Below, in pieces: positions 50,021-63,805 of a DNA stretch of 64,000 bases. The position numbers were made by a program, and so were the translations under genes. The notes beneath the pieces were generated by a model. The model did no database searches. It worked only from the letters and a program-made list of their open reading frames with translations, and was not told where the DNA came from. Position 1 is the stretch's first letter; every line of letters starts with the position of its first letter. The stretch lies in NCBI GenBank assembly GCA_001643675.2, contig LSRY02000018.1, positions 1,531,001 to 1,595,000 on the forward strand, read 5' to 3'. Origin of the DNA: Monocercomonoides exilis. Taxonomy: Eukaryota; Preaxostyla; Oxymonadida; Polymastigidae.

Positions 50021-51929
50021 GAAGGATGGAGATAAGAATATAAAGATGAATAAAAGTATTAAAAGTTTATTATCTACCAAACCTCTTTGAGCTAACTTTT
50101 GCATTAATTTGCGCATAGAAAAAAGAAATTGAATAGGCACTTCACTATTTCACTTTCCTTTTTCAGTCCACAGAAATCGCATCATCTGTGTTTTCAAGAA
50201 TGAAAACTCAAACACCCTGGTGAAATAAACGATCAACTGGCAAATTCAGTTTTCAGGTTTTCCATCATGAGAAATATTTGTTCAAAATTACAAATAATAC
50301 TATTTTAATTCAAAAGAATAAGAATCCTGGATAAAAATGTTCTATATCCAAAAAGAAAACAACACCAAATACTTCGATAAAATACATTAATCATTGAATT
50401 TCTTTCATTTGATGTTTTTCATGAAAATTTTTGCTTTTTTTGATTGGCATTCATTATTTTTGATAAGGAAACTTCATTTTGTTTAAACACAGTTGCAACC
50501 TTTGAGGAGTTAGATCTGATTCCATCTGATTGCTTTACACTGGTTTGTTTCAACTGTTTTTCGTTGATTCAGTTTTTGAATGTTCATTAGAACATTTTCG
50601 TTCAGAAATCTTTCAAATGTTAATTTCACATTTGTTGAGAATACTGTGCTTTTTATTGTTTTCGATGAATCGTTTTTGATTGCAAAGACCACGTTTTGTC
50701 TGAAGCAAAACACAATGGTTAATTCATCACTTGTTATCAAAACACTTTTTCCTAGATATTTCAATGTTGTTTAACCATTCCGCTGTTTTTGTTCTTCAAA
50801 ATTTCAGATTAAAAAAATAATTCATCTAAAAAAACAGAACAAGAAAGCTTCTATGTGTGATTAAAAGCTATTTTCAAACCAGTTTTATTTTAGGATAATT
50901 TTGAAAATATTTAAATAGAAATGCAAAACAGAAAGGAGACTAATTATTCAATATTCAAATAAATGACTTCACAAAGAAATGCGCAACAAAAATTGAAAAT
51001 TTCTTAATGAATCTTTAAAAGTTCTTGAAAAAACAACAATGAAATAAATAAATTAATGAAAGATAATATATCTTTCAATATGAAATAGATAAATACATTA
51101 TATTGTAACGAATGCCGAAATATACGATATTCATTAATTGATTTCTTCTCAAATTATCAAGAAAAAGGAAATTGTGTTTTGATATGAGAAACTGCATACA
51201 AAAACAGATTTGCACTCAAGGAGCATGTTTGAAATTCGTTCAGAAATATAAAAAGAATAAAAATCCAATAATTATGAATCAATAATGCAACTTCATTAAC
51301 TCAAAAAACATTTTGACTTTGAAAAAGAAGGATTTCACCGATATATTTTGATGCATTTTGTTTCAATCAAATATCTTGTATCTTTCAAAAAGTGCTTTTG
51401 TTGTTTGAATGCCCAGTAAAATGCAACAATCTTCAAATGTAATAATATCAGTACTGGATGGAAATTCAATGAAGAGGATAATTCTGAAAAAAGATATCTT
51501 GCATAAATAAAACGAATGACTAAATGAAACTATCTCGATGTGTTAACTGAACGAAGCTTCAAATACATTCTATTCTTCTTATTCATGTTTATGCAATAAT
51601 TACCATCTTTGCACTTGATAGATAAAACAGAATTTCAAAAGTTACAAATGAGAAAATACTTTTTTTATATATTGAGTTTATCAAATGGAATATGCTTTCA
51701 TTCTCTTTTGAAAACTTGTTTCATTAAAATACTTCATTGATCAGAATATATAAAAAATTTCATATCATTTTGTCAAAGCAAAGTTTTGTTGTTTAAACTT
51801 TTATTCACGTGAATTGAATTTTAATTGAAGTTTTTGTATGCAAATGATGCAAAAAATATTATCTTATATGGGCTAAAATATTAGATCAGAAACATATTGA
51901 CCACAAATTGTTCAAAACGAAATTTTTGC
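50021..51929. other. AT-rich region left of the recombinase gene
   Basis: About 1.9 kb without a recognisable gene; two mirror-image small frames at 50510-50774 are chance. It may contain the left end of the Crypton-like element, but I could not find a terminal repeat. Confidence 0.4.
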
Positions 51930-54900
51930 ATGTTTAGACGGTATACCAGATCACAAGAAAACATGTGTGTCCAATTTCACATGGTCATTATCTTTTTTTC
52001 ATATTCGTTTTAAACATTCACAAAGACAAAACAAATTCAATTTCAAAAGTTGTCATTGTTAAATATTTTTTAATGTATTAGAAAATTATCAATTCATATT
52101 TTTAAAGATAAACGAGACAAAAACAACGAAATTGTTTGCGACGTTGCTAAAGAAACGGATCACAATTTTCAAGATTCAGACAAAAATCAAGAACAAATAT
52201 CGAAACCATATTCAAGTTCCAAAGATTGCAGCTCTCCAATTACTTCACATTCAATCACTAATCCAACAACTGCATGTAGTGTCCCAAATAACATTCAAAC
52301 ATCTCCTTACAATGATGTTATTGCAACACCAAGATTGTACAACAGATTGGCTGAAAAAGATGAAGAAGATAACAGAAAATATCTGAATGTGGAAAAGAGT
52401 AAAAAAAATGAACGCAAAATCAAAGATGGAAATGATGTTCCTTCAATAACTGAGTGGCTGTTCACAATGACATGCAATCCAAAAGTTCCAAAAATTGATT
52501 ATTACTCTTCAATCTATAATTCTTTACCTAAACAACCATCATTAAAATCCATTAGAAAATATGCACATGTGTCAATTTTTCCAAGACCGTTATTTTTTTC
52601 AAAGAAGGAAGATTTGGACAAGCTTTGCAAACGATTTCTTTTAAATGAGGAAAAGGATGCTCAAAAAGAACTCAGGAAGAAAAGGAAAAAGAAAAACCAC
52701 TGTAGTGCAGAACTTTCATCAAGTTCAAGTGTGAACATTGATTTTGATTATGTCAATAGTTCAGAGAAAAGAAAGAGAACCAAAACAAACAACACAACCA
52801 CTCATATTATCCAATCTGCTTCAATCAGTTCTGTGGATTATGCAAATCTTATTCAACATGAATCAGAATGTGGAGGAGTTTTGTCACAATCAGATCAATC
52901 TGAAGATGGTGATTGTTTCAGCTCAAACAGTGTTTTGAAACATAGAAACGAGTCGGAGTTTTCCACAACAAATGAAAATTACAGCTCGACAAAAAAAATG
53001 GAGGTGATTGAAAACGAAAATCAAACAATTCAAGCTTCACCTGTTGCAACAACACAACAAAAAAATGGAGTTTCTGATGGAAGTTTTCTTCGTGCAATGG
53101 ATGGTTTTGATGAAGAAAGATTGATGGAAGAAATGGAGCAAAATCTGTTTGATCTATCAGATCATGATTTCACTTCAGAAATTGATAAATACACAATTAG
53201 AACATCACAAGACAACAAAGAGTCTTCTGATATGTCTATCATCAAAAGGAAAAGAGGTCGTCCAAAGAAAGAAAAGTCAGATCGTTCACAAAATAAACTT
53301 CATCGTGTTGGGCGTTGCAAACAAACAATTCATGGCAAAAGAACTCCTTCAAAAAAGTGCAACATAAAACACATAAAGAACAGGAGGATAAAATCAATTA
53401 TGAACAAATCAATACACACTGTTAATGCTCTAAAACCATCAATCAACTCCAAGTTAAACATTTGTTTGGAATATCCAAAAAGAGAACTCCTTTCAAGAGA
53501 GGCAAAAACAAACTGTATAGAAAAAATGAATGATATGTTTAATACTGCTTCTTTGAAAGAGAAACTCACAAGTGAAAAGGAAAGTGATTCAGAGTTCACA
53601 CCTTCAAAAGGCACGTCACACATTCATGATGAGAAAATGCACAATGATAATGACTTTTGCAATTTCACTTCTTCTGAACATGACAGTTCACAACACTCAG
53701 ATCAAGACTCAATTATATCTCAAGATGAACTTTTATCTATTAACAATGCAAAATTGAAAAAATGCAAAAAGAAATTTGTTGAAAGACAAACAAAAGACTC
53801 TTCTAAAAAAAACAAACTCCCCAAATTGAAAAGGAGAACTATATTGGACACGGAGGAAAACTGTGGTTTTCTTCAACGAAAGTTGGAAGATTTATCAAAG
53901 GAATCAAAAGACATAAATGAACAAATCAGTTTTGATATGTCCACAAAACTTGCACTGACAACTGAAGATGTGTATGGTGTTTCAGGACAAATACTTTATC
54001 CTGTTGATAATCGAACACCAAAAAGTTCAAATCCAATATTAACAACTCCTCGCAATGCATATGACACACCAACTGCTTTCAGTCAAGCATTGCGCACATA
54101 TGATATGGAAACACTTGCACCATATACGCAAAAGGGTATTCCTGTTGATGAAGTGAAAAAGAAATCACATGCTTGGGCTTTTGGAATGTACACGTTGTAT
54201 TGCGAACGATTTAAAAAGGAACCTTGGCCTGTGGATGGAGAAACCATGTATGGTTTTGTGAAGTTAATTGGGACTGCTTTAAATTATTCATTGAAAAGTA
54301 TAAGAGATTCAATAATCCCTTCATTGTACTACTTGTCATGGTACAGAACAAAAACATTAGTTAATTCAGAAGTTAGAAAACTTGTTCTTTTGGCGGAGTC
54401 TGAAGTGCAATTTCAACGAAATGAAATGTTTGAGAAGGGGCATTATGAAAAAGCAAAATGTGTGTCAAAACATAAGGAACCACTAATTGTTCCTGATTTG
54501 AATGTTATACTTTCGAGCATTCCTGATTGGTTTGTTGAAAAACCAAGAGAGGCTTCTTTGTTTCTTTTTGCTTTGGCCACAGGGGCGCGAAGCCACACAT
54601 GTTCAAAAATAAGACTAATGGATATTGTGAGGGTGTTTGTAAATAATTCATCAACATTTGTGAAGGTCACAATTAATTTAGCATGTGGAAAAGGGGTAAG
54701 AAATGACGACCATTGTGTAACAGTTGAAGGAAACATCACAGAAAAACACACATTGAATGTTATCTGGTGGCTGGAGGAGTTTCTTGTTCAAGAATATGGA
54801 TTATCACTAACAAAATACGACAAATGGAATTTAGGAAGGATGGGGGTGCAGTTTTTATGGGGATTGAGGAAGGGTGCGATGAGAGCAAGGCTTCAAAAAA

Positions 54901-55865
54901 GATCATTCCAAGCTGGGTACCCCTCACAATTATTTGGTTTTCACTCTTTGAGATCTGGTTTTATCAGTTCAGCTTTTTTGAAAATTGGAAATAAACCTGA
55001 ACTCAAAGAAAACGTTCTTGAAACAGCAGCATTTGTTGCGAAATGGAAACCAGGGTCGCAAGTGGAGGTGAATTATGTTGATAAAACAAGTAGGAGCACA
55101 ATAATTGCAAATCGAATAAACTATCCAGATGAGGTGTTGGAAGGAGATGAGTTGTTTTGTGCAGATCTTTCAAATCCTACTGTTTTTCATAACATTACGA
55201 TGGGCAAAAGTCAATGGAATGATGATGGAATCATTGAAACATTCTCAAAATTTGTTATTGAGACTTTGAAATTGGTTTGCAAAAAGTTTCATTATCCATA
55301 CCAACACATAACCAAACTTAATAGAATTGCTGCGGAAAGATTTTTGAAATTGAATGGTATTGATAAAGTTGTCAAAGCGAAGGGAATTCAAGCTTCAAAG
55401 GATTTTGTTTTGAAACAGTTGAAAGATAAGAAGGGTGACATTGTTTCAATTGGACTTCAATATGTCAACACAATTAAGGAATATTTAGAAGGAACTGTTC
55501 GTTTGCATGTTTCAGGAAAAGAGATCAGGAAAAAAGTGAGAGAAAGCAGAAGAAGGAATCTCATCACAAACACATCTGCACGAATCAAATGGACAACAAC
55601 AGAAGACAAAACGTTGATTGCAATGTTTCTGGAAAAGAAGACTTACAAAGAAATGAGCAATGCTTTATCGTTCAGATCAGCCAATTCTTGTCGAGACAGG
55701 ATCAGGAACATTGTCAAAACCCAACGGAAAAAGGAAATGCTATCCTTAAAACAAAATGAACAAGATGAACAAGATGGAAATTCAAGTTCTGATGATAACA
55801 CAGTTGACTTCTGTCAATACGCAGAGCAGTATTTGAATGATTTGTGTAGTGATGAGGATGAATAA
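51930..55865 (+). CDS. Crypton-like tyrosine recombinase with AT-hook and Myb/SANT-like domain
   Basis: A continuous frame from 52082 to TAA at 55865; the tentative first exon 51930-51964 (MFRRYTRSQEN) joins in phase across a 117-nt intron (GTGTGT...TAG), giving 1272 residues. The first half is disordered and charged, with an AT-hook KRGRPKK near residue 403. The second half is a tyrosine-recombinase catalytic domain: Arg in LATGARSHTCSKIR (848), a Lys in ACGKG, box II FHSLRSG (His966, Arg969), Trp1000 in AKWKPG and Tyr1010 in NYVDK. All expected residues are present. A C-terminal Myb/SANT-like helix bundle (IKWTTTEDKTLIAMFLEKKT, about 1181-1230) may bind DNA. No RT or gag is nearby, so a Crypton-type DNA transposon or a domesticated recombinase is likely. 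Confidence 0.82.
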
Positions 55866-58776
55866 GCCTTGACAATATGAATATTACTTCTTTGAAAACT
55901 GTGAATTATTAACTTTTTATTTGAAAAAAAACTCCAGTGACAATATTGAAGTCATGGTAATAGTCTGTGATTTAAACCTTATTATTTACGACTTTTTTTA
56001 TCTGTTTAGTATTGAAAGCAAAATTATGAAGCATTAATTTTGCACACCACTCATTTTATCCATTCCCATGTTTATTTTGGAATGTTGTTAATGATTGATT
56101 TGTTATTATTTGTTCATTCTTATTGGTGAACAGTTATTGTTATCATTGTTGTTCAGGCTCTTGTTTTCTTTTAAATATTCTCAAAGACTGATAGTTTGTG
56201 AAGATCTTTTGTGTTTGAAATCAATACCAATTATTGAAATTCTTTCAAGCTGATCATTAACTGGATATCAATTGTATGTTGCAATTTAAATTTCCCCATG
56301 AAACAAATAACTTCAAAATAAACTTGATTCATTGCTGTTGCAAATATTACCTCCCTGAAATAAAACTTTCATACTATTATGAATTGCAAGTACTCTGCGA
56401 AGATCTTTCCATTGAAATATTTCTAAAAAGACATAAATGATTTATTGAAAACATTATGATCTTCATTAACAGCAATTTTTTCTCTGTATTCACTTTTGTT
56501 GCTGCTTTAAAACGTTTCTTGTCAAATATTTATAAATGCGTTGTTTTCGATTAAAAGAAAACCAATTACAGAAACTTGTTATGTTATTCTTAAAACTTTT
56601 GCATGAAGGATTGAAATCAAAGAAAAGATGAGATATATGCACTTATACTTTAGCGACTCAAGAATATAACTTAATTTCACTGTTGAACTAGTCAAAGTTA
56701 ATCATATTCATTTTTCATTTGGAGTTTTTGATTGAATAGCAATTAATCAAGTTATCTGATGAAGAATAACGATTGATGTTCCATAATTTTTCTGGATTTG
56801 AGCAAATAATTTGTTTGATCTCTCGTTGATGAAAGTTAAGAAAACATGGGATAACAAGTTTGTGAGAATGTATTTCGGAACAATATCTAAAACAAACATA
56901 TTCGTCATTTCAGTTTTAAACATAATGAAAACTTTTCTTTCAGTTGAAATTGTGCGGATTATCAGTAGTGCAAAGAATGAATGAAGTTTCTGCAAATGTA
57001 TATAAATTCATCACCATAATGAATTGGTCATTTGTTATGTTCAACAATGCAACACAACGAACAATACCAGATGAAATACTTTTCTAATTTTTCACAAATT
57101 GAAGGATTTGTGCTTCCATTCAACAATCACTGCATTTCACTCAACACAAAAAGTTCATCATGATCCAATTATATTTTGATTTTTTTGATTAGCTCTTTAA
57201 ATGGATTGTTCCTTTTCTGATATGCAAAACATTCATGGATTTAATCCATTGTGAATGTGGAAATTAATTCAAATCTTCGAATTGAAATAACTGTTTCCAA
57301 GCATTCATTATCCATATAAAGAATTTGGATAACATTAAGGAATGCTGTTTCAATGATTTTTTGTTATTTAATGATGAATATGTTTCTTTCGATTAAAAAC
57401 ATCTCTTTTTCTTGTTTTTTCCTTATAAAACCAGAATTACTGTTGAAAATAAATCACATATCCATATTCATTTTTATAGCTTTTCATCAACATCATGTTT
57501 ATATGTTCAAAACAATCATTTATTCAAAAAATACTGAATGAATTTGTTATCTTCTGAAAAAAGTCTGATCCAAAACAAACTGCACTTTATTAATAAAAAG
57601 CTTGATTCTTTATGTGTGAATTTTTTGCAGTTATTTTGATATTCAAACTTGTAGGCTTTGTTTTTGAGCTTTGTGACAAAAATCTTCTGTTGTGGAGGTT
57701 TTATTTTTCAATGCTGTTTTTGTTTGATTGATGAGGAGAACAGGTAGTGAAGGACAATCCAAAGCAACTCATAAAAGTTTTAATGTTCAATTTTTATTAT
57801 ATTTTTCAACACAGAAAAAAGAATTTCTTCTATTGACACGAAAAGGAGAAAAATTCATTGGGAAAGAATTTTCTTAATTTTGTATTTAGTAGTTTATTAT
57901 GTAGAAAATATTGATGAAATATGAGATTTTTGGTGAGAAAAGAAAAGAAAAGTTAAACATGAAAAATCCAAGTTTTGCAAGTTTCATAATACTTGAAAGA
58001 GTTGGAAGGATTCAAGAAAATGAATGAATTTGTTTTGGGCTTTTCTTTCGATTTTATTGATATCTTTCTAAATCACTTTAGCTTTTCAATAGTACTGTGG
58101 TTGTGAATGAAGATCTTCAAGGAGAGTTTCTCTTTCGATCATCACGAACGTTTGTGTCAAAAGCATTGAGTCATATGTTCAGAGGAGAATAATGCTGCAA
58201 CTGTAGAAAGATAGTGAGAACATAGCTGTTAAAAAATTATTTGTGAAAAACAACATTAAAATCTTTGCTGGAAAAAACTAATCGAATGAAGAGGAAACTG
58301 CATTTTGATTGAAAGACTCACAATTGCCGGAAGTGAAATGTGAAGTGGTGGAGAATAAAAACAACAGCACAGCTGTTGCTGTCTATCAATAAAAATTTCA
58401 GAGGCTAACTGGAATAAAGATTTGAATGACATGAAGATAAATCACAAAAATACACAATATGAAATGAAAAAAGCAATGTGGAAAATATTATTGCGGTGTG
58501 ATTTTTCAACTGAATGAAGATCATTCTTTTCCCGTGATGTTAATGCTTGAGTTTACAATCAGAATAATTCTCAGAAATTAAAGTATTTGAAATGTACTGC
58601 ATATTGCTTGATTTGTGGGACAAGCCCAGAACAGTTGCGAATTCAGGTGTTGCACCAATGATCATTTCAATCTGAGGGGAAAGGCTGAAGGAGAGCTCGA
58701 TGTTGATGGAGGAGATAGCGTGAATGTTATATAAACAAAAGTGTGATCTTATAATATTTTGTACGGAGCGAGAGAA
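55866..58776. other. AT-rich region right of the recombinase gene
   Basis: About 2.9 kb of AT-rich sequence without a recognisable gene. It probably includes the right end of the Crypton-like element. I see no inverted repeat matching the left flank by eye. Confidence 0.4.
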
Positions 58777-61060
58777 TTAGTGACTGTTGCTATTGAGCAA
58801 TGAATCGATAGCACTGTGGAATGCCAAGTTCGCCTGAGGTCGAGGAAGCAGCAGCGACAGAAGGTAATCAGATGATAAGACAGGATATCTGTCAAACACG
58901 TGGCTCATCAGAAATGACACTACAACACCTGCTGATGATGGACCGACAGGAGAGCGATTGAATAACCCCACGCTGGTTGTGGAGGAGACGAGGTTTGAAG
59001 GAGAAGTCAAATGGAACTTCTCCTGCTGCGCCAGCGATTCAGCTATGCACTTTGGAGCAGATGCCAATGAAGACCCTTTCAGTTGCTGCTCCTTTGGCAA
59101 AAACGCATTCAGCAAAAACAGACCATCCTGAGTAATTTTTGCCTTGCGATTTGTGAAACTTGCCTTTTCTGTATTTGACTTGGATGAAGAGAACACAGAA
59201 GCTGTTGTTTGTGCAATCCTCTCTGAAGACAATGATGTGCCCGCAGCAGACTCTGCCTGGTGAATGCTCCGCTGCGACAAGCTCTCGTCTGTGCGATCGA
59301 CAGAAAGAGTGGGCGAAATGTGGAAGTTCGACGAGTTCTGCGCAGACGTCTCAATCACAGATGAAGTGGCAGCAGTCATCCTATTGTTGTTCGTTCATCT
59401 TCCTTTGCTTCTGCTGGCTGCCCTAATATTTTGATTAACTTTCAATCCGCGCGGTGCAACAAGAGATGGAATGGTTCCGATATTGAAAGGCTGATGATCG
59501 TCGACAGAAAGTTCAACAAACGGAGGAATCAGCATCTTCGCATCTTCAGCATCACGGATGACATGATTCCAGATGGAGTAAAACTGGAATGAGAAAAAGC
59601 TTCCATTTGAAAGTGTGAAGTTTCTTGAACACCCTATATTTTTGTTCTTATCTATCTGTTGTCTCAAAGCGGTGCAGCACTTCCTGGAACAGAGGCTCGA
59701 AGAGATGTCGATGGTGCTTGATGATCAGCTGGGAGATGTTTGATTTTATCTGGTGAGTAACAGCAGACGAAGAAGAGTGCAAAAGCGAAATGGCAGAGAT
59801 TTTGTCATTGTCGCTTTCAGACATCAAAGAAAAGAACACATGGAAGATGTTGACGAATCTTCATTGTTATCTTCTTCTTTTTTTCTTCACTTTTTTCGTT
59901 TGAGGCTCTTGATACGACACAACGAATATTCTCGTTTCTGTGGGCAATATTATTTGATGAGCGATGCAAAGACATTAGGCTATCATGAAAGTTTATATGC
60001 ACTTTGTTGCAATCATATGTTAGTTGAGCATCTGAATCAATATCATCGCATACTTCAATCTTTTGGTTTTTTGTTGCAGAAGATAAAACATCATCTCCAT
60101 AAAGCCTTCTTGTTGTCAGTCTCATTTTGCACACGATCTTCTTGCTGGAATTCAAATGCTGCTAAATCTTTTTCATGTTTTTGACATTGGCTGCCTCAAC
60201 AATAAGATCTCCATTTGGTTTAATGTTGTTTCTGATTGAAAACTCGTTCCGGCTCAAAACAGTCCGAGCTCTTTGCAGGCTCTTATCTTCAGACATTTCG
60301 AAGATTTGCCATCACTTTCATCCCATTCGTCGTCTTCTGCTTCCACTTCAAACACATCTTCATCGGGTGACTGCTCACGATCATCATAATATCCACAATA
60401 CGTCTTGACCCTTCGTCAATCTATTTCAGTTTTTATCTCTTTAATAAACTCCCTGCTGTTCTTCATCTGCACCTTCTGTGCTTTTTCTGCAGATAGCATG
60501 CACGAATTACTTGCATTCAGGCTGTTTGAGTTGAGAGTCAAATGATCACATGGAAGAAACAGCAGATTTGTGACAGCATCAACAAAAGAATGGAAATGCC
60601 CGCCTTGAAAAGACTTCTTAAAAAGCGAATTCCATTTGCATTTTCCTGCTTTCCTTTAGTTTGCTTCATTGCTTTCTTCATTATCGTCAACATCATCGTT
60701 ATCATCAGATTATTCAGCTTCTCTTTAAGTAGAACTCCACAATATTCCAAAAACACCTCTTTTCTCGCTTCCATCAATCAACCTCGCTATATCTGAATCA
60801 TTAAAAGATGAGATGTTAGTTGAAAACCTGTCGATATAAGCATTTTCTTGTTGTGGATTCAGATTGAAATCAGAATCAACCACCGAACTATTCTCCTTGT
60901 CTGTCTCATTCTCTTCCCGGTGAGCTAAATTGAAGCTTTGTCTGTTCAGCTCAATCCGGCTGGATGCGAATGATTCAATGAACGAGTCATTGGTGTCGAC
61001 TTGCATCGCTCTTCTCTTTGGAATGAGCTTCCACGAAAACTTCTGTTCCATCAAAGACGA
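58777..61060 (-). pseudogene. Minus-strand gene relic(s), several frames
   Basis: Clearly coding-like pieces follow one another on the minus strand in different frames: MMEQKFSWKLIPKRRAMQVD (from 61054); acidic DDREQSPDEDVFEVEAEDDE (about 60400-60310); MSEDKSLQRARTVLSRNEFS (about 60300-60180); KVHINFHDSLMSLHRSSNNI (about 60010-59950); HHRHLFEPLFQEVLHRFETT (about 59730-59670); IWNHVIRDAEDAKMLIPPFV and NIGTIPSLVAPRG (about 59580-59440); and a Ser-rich C terminus (59379-58777). Their constant order suggests a single gene of 600-700 codons, either intron-rich or decayed. One acceptor-like site (tctcattccag) precedes the IWNHVI exon. I recognise no family. Confidence 0.45.
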
Positions 61061-61719
61061 ACATTGTTAAGAGGAAGAAAGAGATGCACTGTGATTGGAT
61101 GAGGAAGATGCATCATTTACGAATTTGTTCACTCTTCTTTTAACTTACTGTTGAATATCATTCTAACTCACAATAACTGGTCTGCTCATCATATGCAAAA
61201 TGCCATTCCAATATCAATGATCTCATGCTCCATTTCACATTTCTTCAACATCTTCTTTGTCTTCTCCTTCTTCCACTTTGTTTTCACATCCCTCTCTCTC
61301 CAATTCAAGGCATGTTACTCACCTGTGCAGCAACTTTGAATCCCTTTCCATTATTCTCTCATGTGGTTACCCCAGAAAAAAAAGAGCAAACAAAAGCAAC
61401 GAGAAAAACGAGATGTCTGTTGCATTCAACACGTTCGTCCTAAATGCAAGTTCTAACACAGCTTTGATGTGAGCAGGCACGATATTGCCGGAATCCGAGT
61501 TTAGCTTTTGTATTTATTTAAAGATGAGGATGAGTGACAAGGAATTGAGCGCAGACGGTACAACAGCAACATTTTACGATTTGAAGTGATAAAACTCGTC
61601 AGAACTTATGATAAAACTTTTCTTTTCACTTTGAAATTGTGTTGTTAATTCAAAGCGAAGAACATTGAGAAATAAATGTTCTCAAAAGCTGCTCAGAAAG
61701 AGAAAACACTTGCTTCTTT

Positions 61720-62224
61720 GTGAGAAGGGAAGAAGTTGATAACCTGCTGTTGACGCTTTGCACAAAAGAAGAAGAGTCTGAGGAAGTCGAGGTTCTTTCA
61801 AATTCTGTTGCCGAACTTGAAGAAAAACAAGAAGAATTAGAAAAGGTGTTCTCATTTCTTAGAAGTACTTGTGAATCAAAAAATAGATTGTTTGTTTGGA
61901 TAAGTCACAAAAAACGGTGTTTATTATGTCATCAACAGAGTTGGAACAATTGCTTCGAAAAGCCTCTCAAATGAAAGGGAAGAGAAAGGGTTGAGACAGA
62001 AAAAGGAAAGGTTGCAGCCTGATCCAAAGAGAATGATGAGGAGAATAGAAAAAGCGCGAGGAGGAACAAATGTGGTGATGAGTGATGAGTTGAAGGAAGA
62101 GGATGTTTGGAGAAAGGAATGGAGGAAGAGGTGGAGAATAGGAGATGGAATGGTGAAATGTGTAGATCGAGTGGAAGAAGAAGAGGATGAGGATGAAATT
62201 AAAGAAGACAACGAATTAGGCTGA
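61720..62224 (+). pseudogene. Coiled-coil protein fragment, possibly HOP2-like
   Basis: Plus-strand pieces: a coiled coil (SVAELEEKQEELEK, 61800-61845), then ELEQLLRKASQMKGKRK (from 61938), and a basic tail DELKEEDVWRKEWRKRWRIG followed by an acidic end (to 62224). The pieces are in different frames; a short intron between 61845 and 61937 (gtgttc...caacag) would join the first two, but the last needs a further frame change. The basic WRKEWRKRWRI segment resembles the C-terminal region of HOP2/TBPIP meiotic pairing proteins, though the resemblance is weak. Confidence 0.3.
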
Positions 62225-63556
62225 GAAGATATTACAAGAATTTGCAGAAGGCATATTAGAAACTGCTGAATTACCACCACCGCTTCCATCAAACTAGGTT
62301 AGGGTTAAGCTTTTCGTTCGTTTAGTCTAGACGATTTTCATATATATATTAACCTAGACAATACATTCAAAACAAAGGGACAACTTTCATAGAAATAAAT
62401 ATTTTGTTTGAAAATTTCACGATGATTGAATCAAAGTGTTTCAGAAATGTAGATTATATTAAGAGTTATTCAACAAAAAAATGTGTGTTGATATTGAAAA
62501 TTTTTGACTAAAGTAGTTGGAAAAAAATGTTTGTTTTTTTGTCCAGTCATTTCTGGTCATTTCGAATTTTTTATTTTTTTCAATTTTTTTTCGATTCAGA
62601 TCCAGTTTTTTGTGGTGAGATCGATTGTAATATGGATGATTCATCATTCTATTCACTTTTTATCGAACAATATGGACTTTTCATTTTTCATGAAAATTTT
62701 ATGAGAAAATTTTCGGTCATTTTTTTGGATCAAAAAAAAATTGTATCTCGATGAAAAAAATTTTGCGAGACCTGAGACTTTACCAGCGTGTACTACATGT
62801 AATTTGTGAATTTTTGAAGTCAGTGTCAAAAATTCGAAAATTTTGAAAAAATTGATTTTTTTCATTAGCCAAGTCATATGTCAGGTCAATGAGAAAAAAG
62901 TTGAAAATATCGATTTTTGTGAAAATTTTTATTGGAAGATGATATTTCACCAAAAGTTCGGATAATTCGCGAATAGTCAGCTGAATTTTTTTCTCGGGCC
63001 AGATTGGTCTGGTTAGTGAGAAAATGTCATATGAAGATTTTGACTGAAAAAGTGGTGATCTTAGATCAACGACCGAAAAATATGGGGTCTCAGATTCCTT
63101 TGATAATTGGCAGGTGGCAAGGACGTGGGCCCCTTATAAACATACTCGAATCTAAATTTTTTCTATCGAGCGGTTGTGGCAGGGTTAGGGTTAGGTTAGG
63201 TTAGGGTTAGGTCGTCCATATGACAAAATGTTGATCTCCCATTAGTCCCTCTTAACTTTCTTAAACAATATTTCGTGATTTGAACCCATTTGACTTCATT
63301 TTAATATCACAAAGTGTTGTTATTTGTCAAGTTATTGATATTTTCCATAAATGTTGTTCAACATAGCTTGAATATCAACCTGTGTGATTGTTAATTGTTT
63401 GTATGTTCTCGTTTGCATGTGCTCAATCATATTTATTTTCATCGATCTTAATTAACTTTCATGATATCTTTCGAATTCTTGTTTGAAGAGTCAACCTGTT
63501 TGTTTTCATTTATCCAAATGAATGAAGTTTTAATGAAAAGGAAGATTTATCAATCT
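62225..63556. other. Subtelomeric AT-rich region with interstitial telomere tracts
   Basis: About 1.3 kb with no gene. It contains telomere-like tracts at 62295-62307 and 63180-63212, the latter about 30 bases of mixed TTAGGG and TTAGG units. The rest is unique AT-rich sequence. Confidence 0.55.
63180..63212 (+). repeat. Interstitial telomere tract near the end
   Basis: Mixed TTAGGG and TTAGG units in the same orientation as the terminal array, separated from it by about 345 bases of unique sequence. Confidence 0.85.
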
Positions 63557-63764
63557 AGGTTAGGTTAGGGTTAGGTTAGGGTTAGGGTTAGGTTAGGTTA
63601 GGTTAGGTTAGGTTAGGGTTAGGGTTCAAACTAGGTTAGGGTTAGGGTTAGGGTTAGGGTTAGGGTTAGGGTTAGGGTTAGGGTTAGGTTAGGGTTAGGG
63701 TTAGGGTTAGGTTAGGGTTAGGGTTAGGGTTAGGTTAGGGTTAGGGTTAGGGTTAGGGTTAGGG

Positions 63765-63805
<41 letters not shown>

